64,000 bases of DNA from Pseudomonas syringae. GTDB lineage: Bacteria; Pseudomonadota; Gammaproteobacteria; Pseudomonadales; Pseudomonadaceae. Position 1 is the first letter of the stretch. Every line of letters starts with the position of its first letter. Positions 45,513 through 55,389 of the stretch are shown piece after piece. A program made the position numbers and the translations under genes. Under the pieces are notes generated by a model. The model saw nothing but the letters and a program-made list of their open reading frames with translations. It was not told where the DNA came from and searched no databases. The stretch lies in contig NZ_CP066265.1 in the NCBI RefSeq assembly GCF_023278085.1, positions 1,642,501-1,706,500 of the forward strand, in the 5' to 3' direction.

Positions 45513-47753
45513 ATGAGCTTCGGCGCCGATGAAGAAATCCTTCAGGATTTTCTGGTAGAGGCCGGCGAAATTCTGGAGCAGTTGTCAGAGCAATTGGTCG
45601 AGCTGGAAAGCCGACCGGATGATGCTGATCTGCTCAATGCAATTTTTCGCGGTTTTCACACTGTAAAAGGGGGCGCCGGCTTCCTCCAGCTCCATGAGCT
45701 GGTGGAGTGCTGCCATATCGCCGAAAACGTGTTCGACATCCTGCGCAAGGGCGAACGACGCGTTGATTCCGAACTGATGGATGTGGTCCTGGAAGCTCTG
45801 GACGCCGTCAACAGCATGTTTGGTCAAGTACGTGAACGGACTGATGTCACGCCCGCCACACCGGAATTGCTGGCAGCGCTGGCGCGTCTGGCCGAGCCGC
45901 AGTCCGCTGATGCGGTGGTAGCTGCGGAACCTGAGCCCGTTGCCGAGGCTCCTGCCCCGGCGGCAGCGCAGGCCGCAGGCGGTGATGAAATCACTGATGA
46001 TGAATTCGAACAACTGCTGGATTCGCTGCATGGCAGCAATCCGGTATCGGCCGCTCCGGCGGCTGCGCCAGCACCGGCTGCCAGTGCAGCGTCCGGCGAC
46101 GAGATCACCGATCAGGAATTTGAATCCCTGCTCGATCAGTTGCATGGCAAGGGCAAGTTTGCAGCCGATGTTGTCGCCGCCCCGGCACCTGCTGCGCAGA
46201 GCAACAAGGTTGCATCTGCCGGTGATGAAATCACTGACGACGAATTCGAGGCGCTGCTCGATCAGTTGCATGGCAAGGGTTCGTTCGACGCCGCAGTAGC
46301 CACTACGGTTGCCGCTGCCCCGGTGGCTGCGGTTGCCAAGGCTCCTGCGGCCTCGAAAGCCGCTGCGTCGGATGAAATTACCGATCACGAATTTGAAAGC
46401 CTGCTCGACGAGTTGCATGGCAAGGGCAAGTTCGAACCTCAGGCGGTGGTTGCCAAGGCGCCTGCGCCTGCGGCAGCTCCGGCACCTGCACCTGCGGCGA
46501 AGGCCGAGCCGGCCAAAGCGGCTCCAGCTCCGGCCCCGGCGCGCGCTGCGGCGCCTCCGAGCGAGAAGCCGGTCGCGACCGAAGCTGAAACCACTGTTCG
46601 CGTTGATACCGCCCGCCTGGACGAAATCATGAACATGGTGGGCGAACTGGTACTGGTGCGTAACCGTCTGGTTCGTCTGGGCCTCAACAGCGCCGACGAA
46701 GCCATGTCCAAGGCGGTTTCCAACCTGGATGTGGTGACGGCAGATCTGCAGACTGCGGTGATGAAGACCCGCATGCAGCCGATCAAGAAAGTATTCGGCC
46801 GCTTCCCGCGTCTGGTTCGCGACCTGGCTCGCCAGCTCAAGAAAGAGATCAACCTGGAACTGGTCGGCGAAGAAACCGACCTCGACAAGAACCTCGTAGA
46901 GGCGCTTGCCGACCCGCTGGTCCACTTGGTGCGCAACGCGGTCGATCACGGTATCGAAACGCCGGAAGAGCGCGAAGCCACGGGCAAGTCCCGCGGTGGC
47001 CGCGTGATTCTCTCGGCCGAACAGGAAGGCGACCATATCCTGCTGTCGATTTCCGATGACGGCAAGGGCATGGACCCTAACGTATTGCGCTCCATTGCGG
47101 TCAAGCGTGGCGTGATGGACAAGGACGCAGCCGATCGCTTGAGCGACACCGACTGCTACAACCTGATCTTCGCGCCGGGTTTCTCGACCAAGACCGAGAT
47201 TTCCGATGTGTCGGGTCGTGGTGTGGGCATGGACGTGGTGAAAACCAAGATTTCCCAGCTCAACGGTTCGATCAACATCTACTCGACCAAGGGCCAGGGC
47301 TCGAAAATTGTCATCAAGGTCCCGCTGACCCTGGCGATCATGCCGACCCTGATGGTGATGCTGGGCAACCAGGCGTTTGCGTTCCCGCTGGTCAACGTCA
47401 ACGAAATCTTCCACCTGAACCTGTCGACCACCAACGTCGTCGATGGTCAGGAAGTGGTGATCGTACGGGACAAGGCTCTGCCGCTGTTCTACCTCAAGCG
47501 CTGGCTGGTCAGTTCGGCCGCTCATGAAGAGCAGCGTGAAGGGCACGTCGTGATTCTCACGGTTGGCACCCAGCGCATCGGCTTCGTCGTCGATCAACTG
47601 GTCGGTCAGGAAGAAGTGGTCATCAAACCGCTGGGCAAGATGTTGCAGGGTACGCCGGGCATGTCGGGCGCCACCATTACCGGTGACGGTCGCATTGCGC
47701 TGATTCTCGATGTACCCAGCATGCTCAAGCGTTACGCCGCACGGCGTATCTGA
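45513..47753 (+). CDS. cheA: CheA, chemotaxis histidine kinase with four linker repeats
   Basis: The 746-residue kinase has an Hpt (P1) domain with His49 ([12 protein letters not shown]), a dimerisation domain (about 365-440), an ATPase domain ([19 protein letters not shown]) and a C-terminal CheW-like P5. Between P1 and P3 there is no recognisable P2 domain; instead an Ala/Pro-rich linker carries four copies of an 18-residue motif at 157, 195, 237 and 286 ([18 protein letters not shown] and variants). This region corresponds to the LID segment of polar-array CheA proteins that works with ParP and ParC, both encoded downstream. ATG 45513 follows AGGGAG. Confidence 0.96.
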   Translation: MSFGADEEILQDFLVEAGEILEQLSEQLVELESRPDDADLLNAIFRGFHTVKGGAGFLQLHELVECCHIAENVFDILRKGERRVDSELMDVVLEALDAVNSMFGQVRERTDVTPATPELLAALARLAEPQSADAVVAAEPEPVAEAPAPAAAQAAGGDEITDDEFEQLLDSLHGSNPVSAAPAAAPAPAASAASGDEITDQEFESLLDQLHGKGKFAADVVAAPAPAAQSNKVASAGDEITDDEFEALLDQLHGKGSFDAAVATTVAAAPVAAVAKAPAASKAAASDEITDHEFESLLDELHGKGKFEPQAVVAKAPAPAAAPAPAPAAKAEPAKAAPAPAPARAAAPPSEKPVATEAETTVRVDTARLDEIMNMVGELVLVRNRLVRLGLNSADEAMSKAVSNLDVVTADLQTAVMKTRMQPIKKVFGRFPRLVRDLARQLKKEINLELVGEETDLDKNLVEALADPLVHLVRNAVDHGIETPEEREATGKSRGGRVILSAEQEGDHILLSISDDGKGMDPNVLRSIAVKRGVMDKDAADRLSDTDCYNLIFAPGFSTKTEISDVSGRGVGMDVVKTKISQLNGSINIYSTKGQGSKIVIKVPLTLAIMPTLMVMLGNQAFAFPLVNVNEIFHLNLSTTNVVDGQEVVIVRDKALPLFYLKRWLVSSAAHEEQREGHVVILTVGTQRIGFVVDQLVGQEEVVIKPLGKMLQGTPGMSGATITGDGRIALILDVPSMLKRYAARRI

Positions 47754-47803
47754 ACCCGGTGTTGCGGGCGGCCTGGCTGCCTGCAACGCCTATTGGAGTG
47801 TTT

Positions 47804-48970
47804 ATGGCAGTCAAGGTCCTGGTGGTGGATGATTCCGGTTTCTTCCGCCGCCGTGTCACGGAAATTCTTTCTTCGGACCCCAACATTGTTGTTGTCGGCA
47901 CCGCTACCAATGGCAAGGAAGCAATTGAGCAGGCGCTGGCGCTCAAGCCTGACGTCATCACCATGGACTACGAAATGCCGATGATGGATGGCATTACGGC
48001 AGTTCGTCACATCATGCAGCGTATCCCCACCCCGGTCTTGATGTTCTCGTCGCTGACGCACGAAGGTGCGCGCGTGACGCTGGATGCGCTGGACGCCGGT
48101 GCTGTGGATTTCCTGCCCAAGAATTTCGAAGATATCTCGCGCAACCCGCAGAAAGTCAAACAACTGCTGTGCGAGAAGATCAACAGCATTTCCCGCAGTA
48201 ACCGCCGTTCGAGCGGTCTGGGTGCGACGAGTGCATCGCCTGCGGCGGCCGCTCCACCGCTGTCCAGCCGTGCTCCCGCGCCTGCATCTTCTACGCCTGC
48301 CCGGACTGCGCCACCGCGTGCTGCAGCACCTGCCCCGGCAGCGCCGGCCCACAGTCACGCTCATCATGCACCCGCGCACGCGACGACAACCGGCACCGCC
48401 AAGCGCAAGGCGTACAAGCTGGTCGCCATCGGCACGTCGACGGGTGGCCCGGTAGCATTGCAACGGGTGCTTACCCAGTTGCCAGCCAATTTTCCGGCAC
48501 CGCTGGTGCTGATTCAGCACATGCCTGCGGCGTTCACCAAGGCCTTCGCCGAGCGCCTCGACAAGCTGTGCAAGATCAGTGTCAAGGAGGCAGAGGACGG
48601 CGATGTTCTGCGTCCGGGTCTGGCGCTGCTGGCACCCGGCGGCAAGCAGATGATGATCGACGGTCGCGGCACGGTGAAGATTCTGCCGGGCGACGAGCGC
48701 CTCAACTACAAGCCATGCGTGGACATCACTTTCGGCTCAGCCGCCAAATCCTACGGCGACAAAGTGCTGTCTGTGGTGCTGACCGGCATGGGCGCAGACG
48801 GCCGGGAAGGCGCACGCCTGCTCAAACAGGTCGGCAGCACAGTGTGGGCGCAGGATGAAGCGAGCTGCGTGATCTATGGCATGCCGATGGCGATCGTCAA
48901 GGCTGATCTCGCCGACGCGATCTACAGCCTGGATGACATCGGTCGGCACCTGGTCGAGGCCTGTCTCTGA
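47804..48970 (+). CDS. cheB: CheB, chemoreceptor methylesterase / response regulator
   Basis: The 388-residue protein has a receiver domain (phospho-Asp in [13 protein letters not shown]), a long Ala/Pro/His-rich linker (about 140-195), and the methylesterase domain with the Ser-His-Asp triad (Ser212 in [29 protein letters not shown]). It removes receptor methyl groups for adaptation. ATG 47804 follows TTGGAG. It overlaps motC by 1 bp. Confidence 0.95.
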   Translation: MAVKVLVVDDSGFFRRRVTEILSSDPNIVVVGTATNGKEAIEQALALKPDVITMDYEMPMMDGITAVRHIMQRIPTPVLMFSSLTHEGARVTLDALDAGAVDFLPKNFEDISRNPQKVKQLLCEKINSISRSNRRSSGLGATSASPAAAAPPLSSRAPAPASSTPARTAPPRAAAPAPAAPAHSHAHHAPAHATTTGTAKRKAYKLVAIGTSTGGPVALQRVLTQLPANFPAPLVLIQHMPAAFTKAFAERLDKLCKISVKEAEDGDVLRPGLALLAPGGKQMMIDGRGTVKILPGDERLNYKPCVDITFGSAAKSYGDKVLSVVLTGMGADGREGARLLKQVGSTVWAQDEASCVIYGMPMAIVKADLADAIYSLDDIGRHLVEACL

Positions 48971-49710
48971 TGGATGTACTGAGTCTTATCGGCCTGATTC
49001 TGGCGTTCGTCGCCATTATCGGTGGTAACTTTCTCGAAGGCGGGCACCTGGGTGCCTTGATCAACGGCCCGGCTGCATTGATCGTGATCGGCGGTACGCT
49101 CGGTGCCTCGCTGTTGCAGTCGCCGATGAGCGCCTTCATGCGGGCCCTGAAAATCGTTGGCTGGATTATCTTTCCGCCGCGTATCGACCTGCCTGGCGGT
49201 GTTGACCGTGTAATTGGCTGGAGCATGACCGCCCGCAAGGAAGGCCTGCTCGGTCTGGAGACTGTGGCCGACGCGGAGCCCGACGGCTATGCCCGCAAGG
49301 GCCTGCAGCTGCTGGTGGACGGGGCTGAACCGGCGGCCATTCGGAGCATCCTCGAAGTGGATTTCATCACTCAGGAAACCCGCGATATCCAGGCCGCCAA
49401 AGTATTTGAAAGCATGGGCGGCTACGCGCCGACCGTGGGCATCATCGGTGCGGTGATGGGGCTGATTCACGTGATGGGCAATCTGGCTGACCCCAGCCAG
49501 CTGGGCAGCGGTATCGCGGTGGCGTTTGTCGCGACCATTTACGGGGTTGCCATTGCCAACCTGATCCTGCTGCCAGTGGCCAACAAGCTCAAGGCCATTG
49601 CCCATCGTCAGTCGCGCTATCGTGAAATGCTTCTCGAAGGCATTTTATCCATCGCCGAGGGTGAAAACCCGCGCTCCATCGAACTCAAGTTGCAAGGCTT
49701 CATGGAGTAA
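48970..49710 (+). CDS. motC: MotC (MotA family) stator protein
   Basis: A 246-residue MotA-type stator subunit with four membrane helices. The proton-channel region is PTVGIIGAVMGLIHVMGNL. With MotD it forms one of the two stator sets of Pseudomonas, the one inside the che cluster. It overlaps cheB by 1 bp and is followed 6 bp later by motD. Confidence 0.95.
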   Translation: MDVLSLIGLILAFVAIIGGNFLEGGHLGALINGPAALIVIGGTLGASLLQSPMSAFMRALKIVGWIIFPPRIDLPGGVDRVIGWSMTARKEGLLGLETVADAEPDGYARKGLQLLVDGAEPAAIRSILEVDFITQETRDIQAAKVFESMGGYAPTVGIIGAVMGLIHVMGNLADPSQLGSGIAVAFVATIYGVAIANLILLPVANKLKAIAHRQSRYREMLLEGILSIAEGENPRSIELKLQGFME

Positions 49711-49716
49711 CCGCAC

Positions 49717-50607
49717 ATGGCTCGCCGTCGTCAGCCCGAAGAACACGAGAATCACGAACGCTGGCTGGTGTCCTACGCGGATTTCATCACTCTGCTTTTC
49801 GCCTTCTTCGTGGTGATGTACTCGATTTCCTCGATCAACGAAGGCAAGTACAAGATCCTTTCTCAGGCACTGGTCGGCGTGTTCAACGACACGGAACGGA
49901 CCATGAAGCCCATCCCGATCGGCGAGCAGCGCCCCGTTTCGGTCAAGCCTGCCGAGCCATTGCTCAAGGACAGCGAGCAGACTGATGCCGGTATCGGCCA
50001 AGCCTCCGATGATCCCTTGCAGACCATTGCCCAGGATGTTCGCGATGCTTTCGGGGATTTGCTCAAATCCGACCAGATGACGGTGCGGGGCAACGAGTTG
50101 TGGGTCGAGATCGAGCTTAACTCCAGCATGCTGTTCGGCAGCGGCGATGCAATGCCCAGTGACAAGGCGTTTTCGATCATTGAAAAGGTTTCCGGGATCG
50201 TCAAACGGTTCGACAACCCGATCCATGTCGAAGGTTTCACTGACGACCATCCGATCAACACGGCGCAGTACCCGACCAATTGGGAGCTGTCATCGGCGCG
50301 CTCTGCCAGTATTGTGCGCATGCTGGCCATGGACGGCGTCAATCCGGCGCGTCTGGCCTCTGTCGGCTATGGCGAGTTTCAGCCTATTGCTCCGAATACC
50401 ACGGCTGCCGGGCGCGCCAAGAACCGCCGCGTGGTGTTGGTTATCTCGCGAAATCTGGATGTGCGCCGCAGCCTGACCAGTGCCGGGACGGCGAATGCTC
50501 AGCCGGATGCCGCTTTGAAGCGTGCTGGCACACAAACTGCACCGGTGCCAGCAAAGCCGCCGGTACGTGCGAACGCCGTCAATTCTCCGTCACCCGCCCT
50601 CCAATAA
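49717..50607 (+). CDS. motD: MotD (MotB family) stator protein
   Basis: A 296-residue MotB-type subunit: short cytoplasmic N terminus, one membrane helix with the proton-binding Asp (VSYADFITLLFAFFVVMYS), and an OmpA-like peptidoglycan-binding domain (IHVEGFTDDHPINT; NWELSSARSASIVRML; GRAKNRRVVLVI). The Ala/Pro-rich tail is variable. Confidence 0.95.
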   Translation: MARRRQPEEHENHERWLVSYADFITLLFAFFVVMYSISSINEGKYKILSQALVGVFNDTERTMKPIPIGEQRPVSVKPAEPLLKDSEQTDAGIGQASDDPLQTIAQDVRDAFGDLLKSDQMTVRGNELWVEIELNSSMLFGSGDAMPSDKAFSIIEKVSGIVKRFDNPIHVEGFTDDHPINTAQYPTNWELSSARSASIVRMLAMDGVNPARLASVGYGEFQPIAPNTTAAGRAKNRRVVLVISRNLDVRRSLTSAGTANAQPDAALKRAGTQTAPVPAKPPVRANAVNSPSPALQ

Positions 50608-50649
50608 TCGTATCGGTGTGGTCTTCGCTGTACGGAAGGAAAAAATTCA

Positions 50650-51438
50650 ATGAGAGTCTGGGCAGTAGCCAACCAGAAAGGTGGAGTCGGAAAGACCACC
50701 ACGACCATTGCCCTGGCCGGTTTGCTGGCCGATGCGGGCAAGCGCGTGGTCGTTGTCGACCTGGACCCCCACGGCTCCATGACCAGTTATTTCGGGTACA
50801 ACCCGGATGATCTGGAACACAGTGCCTTTGATCTGTTCTTGCACAAGGGCGTGGTGCCCGAAGGCTTGCCCGGCCAGTTGCTGCTGCCGACCAGCGACCA
50901 GCGAATCTCGCTGATCCCGTCGAGCACCGCGCTGGCCACGCTGGAGCGTCAGTCGCCTGGACAGAGCGGTCTGGGTCTGGTGATCGCCAAGAGCCTCGCT
51001 CAGTTGTGGCAGGATTTTGACTATGCCCTGATCGACAGTCCACCGTTGCTCGGCGTGCTGATGGTCAATGCCCTGGCCGCAAGCCAGCAACTGGCGATTC
51101 CGGTGCAGACCGAGTTTCTCGCCGTAAAAGGCCTGGAGCGCATGGTCAACACCCTGACCATGATCAACCGCTCGCGCAAGGTGCCGCTGCCTTACACCAT
51201 CGTGCCCACGCTGTTCGACCGTCGCACTCAGGCATCGATGGGCACCTTGAAATTGTTGCGTGACAGCTTTCCCGAGCATGTCTGGCAGGCTTATGTGCCT
51301 GTCGACACGCGCTTGCGTGATGCCAGCCGACTGGGTTTGACCCCGTCGCAGAACGACAGCAAGAGCCGTGGCGTGATTGCTTACCGGGCATTGCTCAAGC
51401 ATATGCTCGCCGAGCAGCTCAATGCTCAGGTGGCCTGA
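50650..51438 (+). CDS. parC: ParC, ParA-like ATPase that positions polar chemotaxis arrays
   Basis: A 262-residue ParA/Soj-type ATPase with Walker A NQKGGVGKTTTTIALAG, VVVDLDPHGSMTSYFG and YALIDSPPLLGVL. In Vibrio and Pseudomonas the che-cluster ParA homologue (ParC) recruits chemotaxis arrays to the old pole through ParP and CheA. Its place between motD and a CheW-like gene supports ParC rather than a chromosome-partition protein. Confidence 0.88.
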   Translation: MRVWAVANQKGGVGKTTTTIALAGLLADAGKRVVVVDLDPHGSMTSYFGYNPDDLEHSAFDLFLHKGVVPEGLPGQLLLPTSDQRISLIPSSTALATLERQSPGQSGLGLVIAKSLAQLWQDFDYALIDSPPLLGVLMVNALAASQQLAIPVQTEFLAVKGLERMVNTLTMINRSRKVPLPYTIVPTLFDRRTQASMGTLKLLRDSFPEHVWQAYVPVDTRLRDASRLGLTPSQNDSKSRGVIAYRALLKHMLAEQLNAQVA

Positions 51439-51540
51439 CATGAGCGCCGACTCTTTCTGCACAGTTCGCTCAAGTGATCCCTCAATGCGGCCGATAACTC
51501 TATCAGGCTGCACATGCTCCATTTTTTGTTGGGTCCCGGT

Positions 51541-52428
51541 ATGAACCGCCCTGTAGAAGTTGCAACACGACCCAAACTGGCCTTGCAGTCCTATCTGGAC
51601 GCATTGCTGTATGACGCTACCGCGGAGCTCGAAACAGCCTCTGACAGCCTCGATGATTTTCAGGCCGCCGTGCTCGAGGAGCAGGCGTTTGACGCGCGGA
51701 TGCAGGCGCAGGTCAAGCCATTGGCGGTTGCAGTTGCTGCGCCCGCTGCAGTAGCTGTAGCCGTCAAGGTCGCAGCACCGGTTGCGGTGCCTGCGCCAGA
51801 GATTGAAGTCGCTCCGGTGATCGTCGCCGAAGCGGTGCAGGTTGCGGAGCTAAAGGTTGAAACGGCGGTGCCGACAGTAGATCTGGTCGAGCCTGTTGCC
51901 GAGTTGAGCACGCGGGTGACCCAGCGAACTCCGACGCCACCGCCGACCATTGATGGACGTCCGGCATGGGCTGCAGAGCCGTTCGAATGCCTGCTGTTTG
52001 ATGTGGCTGGCTTGACGCTGGCGGTGCCGCTGGTGTGCCTGGGGTCGATTTACCCGTTGGCAGGGCAGGAGCTGACGCCACTGTTCGGCCAGCCGGACTG
52101 GTTTCTCGGGATTCTGCCCAGCCAGGCAGGCAACCTGAAAGTGTTGGATACCGCGCGCTGGATCATGCCGGATCGCTATCGCGATGATTTTCGCCAGGGA
52201 TTGCAGTATGTGATCTCGGTGCAGGGATACGAGTGGGGGCTGGCGGTGCATCAGGTCAGTCGCTCGTTGCGTCTTGATCCGAACGAGATCAAATGGCGCA
52301 CGCAGCGCGGTCAGCGCCCATGGCTGGCGGGCACAGTGATCGAACACATGTGTGCGTTGCTGGACGTTGCAGAGTTGGCCGAGCTGATAGCCAGTGGCGC
52401 GGTCAAGCAGTTGAACAAGTCGAAATAA
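51541..52428 (+). CDS. parP: ParP, CheW-domain array adaptor
   Basis: A 295-residue protein: about 40 residues conserved at the N terminus, a Val/Ala/Pro-rich linker (about 55-125), and a C-terminal CheW-like domain (FECLLFDVAGLTLAVPLVCL; LPSQAGNLKVLDTARWIM). It sits between parC and cheW, the position of ParP, which links CheA and receptors to ParC. I chose ATG 51541; an in-frame ATG at 51514 gives nine more residues and cannot be excluded. Confidence 0.85.
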   Translation: MNRPVEVATRPKLALQSYLDALLYDATAELETASDSLDDFQAAVLEEQAFDARMQAQVKPLAVAVAAPAAVAVAVKVAAPVAVPAPEIEVAPVIVAEAVQVAELKVETAVPTVDLVEPVAELSTRVTQRTPTPPPTIDGRPAWAAEPFECLLFDVAGLTLAVPLVCLGSIYPLAGQELTPLFGQPDWFLGILPSQAGNLKVLDTARWIMPDRYRDDFRQGLQYVISVQGYEWGLAVHQVSRSLRLDPNEIKWRTQRGQRPWLAGTVIEHMCALLDVAELAELIASGAVKQLNKSK

Positions 52429-52485
52429 TCATGGGTCGGCGCCAGTGGCGTTACCCGCAAAGAACACACGTGAGGGGTTGGGGTT

Positions 52486-52965
52486 ATGAATAAGTCGTCT
52501 GCACAAGGTTCCGAAGATCCGATCCTGCAATGGGTTACATTCCGTCTGGACAACGAGTCCTACGGCATCAATGTAATGCAGGTGCAGGAAGTGCTGCGCT
52601 ACACCGAAATTGCCCCGGTTCCGGGTGCGCCAAGTTATGTACTCGGGATCATCAACCTGCGCGGTAACGTCGTGACCGTGATCGACACCCGTCAGCGCTT
52701 CGGCCTGGACCCGGTTGAAGTCAGCGACAACACGCGTATTGTGATCATCGAAGCCGACAAACAAGTGGTCGGTATTCTGGTCGACAGCGTGGCGGAAGTA
52801 GTTTACTTGCGTCAGTCCGAAGTCGAAACCGCGCCGAACGTGGGTAACGATGAATCGGCCAAGTTCATTCAGGGCGTCTGCAACAAGAACGGCGAGCTGT
52901 TGATTCTGGTCGAGCTGGACAAAATGATGTCCGAAGAAGAGTGGTCCGAACTGGAGAGCATCTGA
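52486..52965 (+). CDS. cheW: CheW, chemotaxis coupling protein
   Basis: A 159-residue CheW with the full fold (WVTFRLDNESYGINVMQVQE; GIINLRGNVVTVIDTRQRFG; VGILVDSVAEVVYL). It couples receptors to CheA. The next gene starts directly after its TGA stop. Confidence 0.96.
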   Translation: MNKSSAQGSEDPILQWVTFRLDNESYGINVMQVQEVLRYTEIAPVPGAPSYVLGIINLRGNVVTVIDTRQRFGLDPVEVSDNTRIVIIEADKQVVGILVDSVAEVVYLRQSEVETAPNVGNDESAKFIQGVCNKNGELLILVELDKMMSEEEWSELESI

Positions 52966-53367
52966 TTGATCTTTGAGGTAGCTGTCGTCTTCCTGGGCAT
53001 TCTCTGGGTCGTTTCCCTGTTTTTGTTCCTGGCCCATACGAAGCGCCAGCGCAAGCTGGATGCGGCGCGTGACGAGGCGGCTGCCTTGCGTGATCAACGG
53101 ATCAAGGAGTTGGCCAGGCGTCTGGACAACTACCAGAACGGTACGGTACGCATGGGCGAAGCCTTGCACGAACTGCGCGCCACCGTCGCACCGCTGCCGG
53201 ACAAGCTGACGGCACTGGAACAGCGCGATCCCTCCACGCTGTCCTTTGCCCAGGCTGCGCGCCTGGTCGGCATGGGCGCCAGCATCGACGAGCTGACCCA
53301 GTCCTGCGGTCTGACCCAGGCCGAAGCGCAACTGATGACCAAACTGCACGGCAATACGGCCAGCTAG
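52966..53367 (+). CDS. DUF2802-type membrane-anchored protein of the che cluster
   Basis: A 133-residue protein of unknown function: N-terminal membrane helix (VAVVFLGILWVVSLFLFLA), a charged coiled coil (KRQRKLDAARDEAAALRDQR), and a C-terminal helix-turn-helix-like segment (FAQAARLVGMGASIDELTQSCGLTQAEAQL). Homologues occur at the same place (after cheW) in other Pseudomonas. The start is TTG 52966, immediately after the cheW stop, so translation is likely coupled. Confidence 0.8.
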   Translation: MIFEVAVVFLGILWVVSLFLFLAHTKRQRKLDAARDEAAALRDQRIKELARRLDNYQNGTVRMGEALHELRATVAPLPDKLTALEQRDPSTLSFAQAARLVGMGASIDELTQSCGLTQAEAQLMTKLHGNTAS

Positions 53368-53404
53368 TTTCTCTTCGCTACAGGCCTGCGCTGCAACTTC
53401 AAGG

Positions 53405-53525
53405 TCGGACGCAGAGCGTCCAGCGCTGCATCCCCACGCTGGAGCGTGAGGAACGAGAATCCTGTAACCCTCGTGCCAATCCCTCCGCGCTGATTCTTGT
53501 TCCCATGCTCCGCGTGGGAATACAT
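53405..53525. repeat. Palindromic intergenic repeats (same class as 38403-38719)
   Basis: CACGCT-gg-AGCGTG followed by AGGAACGAGAA, and GGACGC-aga-GCGTCC, repeat the hairpins seen between flhB and flhA. A further short inverted pair is TTCCCA(T)GC...GCGTGGGAA near 53500-53522. They are typical of P. syringae intergenic repeats. Confidence 0.75.
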
Positions 53526-53612
53526 TTCGTGACTCTCTGCGTCACACAGCAGTTTTTCTTTGTCAGGTGGATTCGGGTTCGACTCAAGTCACCTTTTCGC
53601 CCCTCGGCGAGT

Positions 53613-53638
53613 TACTTTGATGGGGCCAAAGTAACCAA
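53613..53638. repeat. Inverted repeat GTTACTTT/AAAGTAAC
   Basis: GTTACTTT and AAAGTAAC, separated by about 10 bp, form an 8-bp perfect stem. Similar sequences occur between genes in many Pseudomonas genomes as I recall; function unknown. Confidence 0.6.
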
Positions 53639-53682
53639 ACCCCCTGGCTCCGTTTCCGGCCCGACTTCGTCGGGTTCCTTCG

Positions 53683-53745
53683 TCCTGACACTGATCCGGG
53701 GCTAGCCTGGCGTCCTGCCAGGCTACCCCCGGATCAGTGTCAGGA
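53683..53745. repeat. 63-nt near-perfect palindrome
   Basis: Two 29-nt arms (53683-53711 and 53717-53745) match at 28 of 29 positions around a 5-nt loop (GTCCT). A smaller perfect hairpin, CCCGAC-ttc-GTCGGG, lies just before it (53670-53684). No T-run follows. It lies between the che operon and the convergent apt gene. The rest of the spacer to 53895 has a repeated ATGGATAG and a second GCTGGAGCGTT...CTCGTGCC copy. Confidence 0.9.
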
Positions 53746-53895
53746 CTCAGCCGTCACTTACGTCGCACCCTGCGTCGTCAGTGCCATCGCGATAAAAAAG
53801 CGCTTTTATATGCGTGCATGGATAGTTATCTCAAGACGTATGGATAGCCTTGAGCGCTGGAGCGTTCGGAACCTTTAACTCTCGTGCCTACGCCG

Positions 53896-54444
53896 TTACT
53901 GCTCGTCCAGTGCAAACTCGGTCAGGCAGAACGTAGGGATCTTCAGGTCGTTAAGACGCTTGGAACCGCCCAGTTCCGGCAGGTCGATAATCGCAGCGGC
54001 CTCATACACTTCGGCGCCCATGCGGCGGATCAGGTTGGCAGCGGCAATCAGGGTGCCACCTGTGGCGATCAGATCATCGAACATCACCACCGAATCGCCC
54101 TCGCACAGGCTGTCTGCATGGACCTCCAGATAGGCTTCGCCGTATTCGGTCTGATAGCCCTCGGACAGCACGTCAGCAGGCAGTTTGCCCTGTTTGCGGA
54201 ACAGCACCAGCGGCTTGTTCAATTGGTAGGCGACCACTGAACCAATCAGAAAACCCCGTGCGTCCATGACACCGATGTGGCTGAAATCTGCCTCGATATA
54301 GCGCTGCACGAAGGTATCGATCACCTGACGCGTAGCCTTGGGCGACTGGAACAGGGGAGTGATGTCGCGAAACACAACGCCCGGCTTGGGGAAGTCTACG
54401 ACCGGGCGTATCAGGGATTTGAAGTTCGGTTGATCGAAGGTCAT
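53896..54444 (-). CDS. apt: Adenine phosphoribosyltransferase
   Basis: Converts adenine and PRPP to AMP (purine salvage) in the cytoplasm. The 182-residue protein ([20 protein letters not shown]) has the PRPP-binding motif [14 protein letters not shown] and the type signature [12 protein letters not shown] start at ATG 54444, which gives the usual length and leaves 61 bp to the anr stop. It reads in the same direction as anr and may share its transcript. Confidence 0.95.
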   Translation of the reverse strand: MTFDQPNFKSLIRPVVDFPKPGVVFRDITPLFQSPKATRQVIDTFVQRYIEADFSHIGVMDARGFLIGSVVAYQLNKPLVLFRKQGKLPADVLSEGYQTEYGEAYLEVHADSLCEGDSVVMFDDLIATGGTLIAAANLIRRMGAEVYEAAAIIDLPELGGSKRLNDLKIPTFCLTEFALDEQ

Positions 54445-54505
54445 CGGGGAGATCCATGGCAGTTCTGGCCGACAGTTTAAGCCCACCTGCCACAGATCGC
54501 ACGCC

Positions 54506-55237
54506 TCAGCTGTGCATCGCACCGCCCGCCAGCGCACACAGCTCGATAGGGTCAATGATGTGGATCTCCTTGCCCTGCGCCTGTATCAGCTCGTTTTGCT
54601 GAAAACGGGTGAACACCCGTGACACGGTTTCAACCGCCAGCCCCAGGTGATTGCCGATCTCGTTGCGCGACATGCTCAGCCTGAAATGATTGGCCGAAAA
54701 GCCCCGCGCCCGGAAGCGCGCCGACAGATTGACCAGAAAGGTGGCAATACGCTCGTCGGCTGTTTTCTTCGACAACAACAGCATCATTTGCTGATCGTCA
54801 CGGATCTCGCGGCTCATGACCCGCATCAGTTGTCGACGCAGTTGCGGCAGTTGGGCCGACAGTTCGTCCAGACGCTCGAACGGAATCTCGCAGATTGAGG
54901 TGGTTTCCAGCGCTTGCGCCGACACCGGATAGGCCCCGGCGTCCATGCCCGACATGCCCACCAGTTCGCTGGGCAGGTGGAAGCCGGTGAGCTGTTCTTC
55001 ACCGCCGTCACTGATATTGAAGGTTTTCAGGGCGCCGGAACGTACTGCGTATACCGATTCGAAGGTATCCCCCTGACGAAACAGGAACTCGCCTTTCTTC
55101 AGCGGGCGGCCGCGCTTGACGATCTGGTCAAGCGAGTCCATATCTTCAAGATTCAGCGAGAGGGGCAGGCAGAGCGGTGCGAGACTGCAATCCTTGCAAT
55201 GAGCCTGGGTTTGAGCGCGTTTTACTGGCTCGGACAT
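54506..55237 (-). CDS. anr: Anr, FNR-type oxygen-sensing regulator
   Basis: Anr (243 residues) is the Pseudomonas FNR: it binds TTGAT-N4-ATCAA sites when oxygen is low. Four cysteines for an oxygen-labile [4Fe-4S] cluster are visible ([10 protein letters not shown] near residues 14-23, plus a later Cys in [10 protein letters not shown]), followed by the cyclic-nucleotide-like domain and the C-terminal helix-turn-helix with the FNR recognition helix ([14 protein letters not shown]). The start is ATG 55237, with AAGGA eight bases upstream; a GTG just before is less likely. Targets are next door: hemN and probably the cco genes. Confidence 0.94.
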   Translation of the reverse strand: MSEPVKRAQTQAHCKDCSLAPLCLPLSLNLEDMDSLDQIVKRGRPLKKGEFLFRQGDTFESVYAVRSGALKTFNISDGGEEQLTGFHLPSELVGMSGMDAGAYPVSAQALETTSICEIPFERLDELSAQLPQLRRQLMRVMSREIRDDQQMMLLLSKKTADERIATFLVNLSARFRARGFSANHFRLSMSRNEIGNHLGLAVETVSRVFTRFQQNELIQAQGKEIHIIDPIELCALAGGAMHS

Positions 55238-55326
55238 CACTTGATTCCTTGTGGTAAATCACACATAGGTCGTAAGGGTAACCCACCCTTGCCAGACGGG
55301 GCCAGCTTCGAAGGCCATCTGCTTCA

Positions 55327-55353
55327 TCAAGCTTCCCGCCGGAATGCCGATAG
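55327..55353 (+). promoter_or_regulatory. Sigma-28 promoter of the FlxA-like gene
   Basis: TCAAG, 14 bp, then GCCGATAG: the same layout as the fliC promoter (TCAAG-N14-GACGATAA) and 7 of 8 in the -10. It would start transcription near 55360, 30 bp before the ATG. Confidence 0.78.
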
Positions 55354-55389
55354 ACCTGTATCTCTCCAGCTGACTCAGGATGCCTTGCC

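Noticed and set aside
50650..51438. ParA-like gene as part of a plasmid or chromosome partition system
   Set aside because: No parB or parS nearby; the position between motD and a CheW-domain gene fits ParC of polar chemotaxis arrays.
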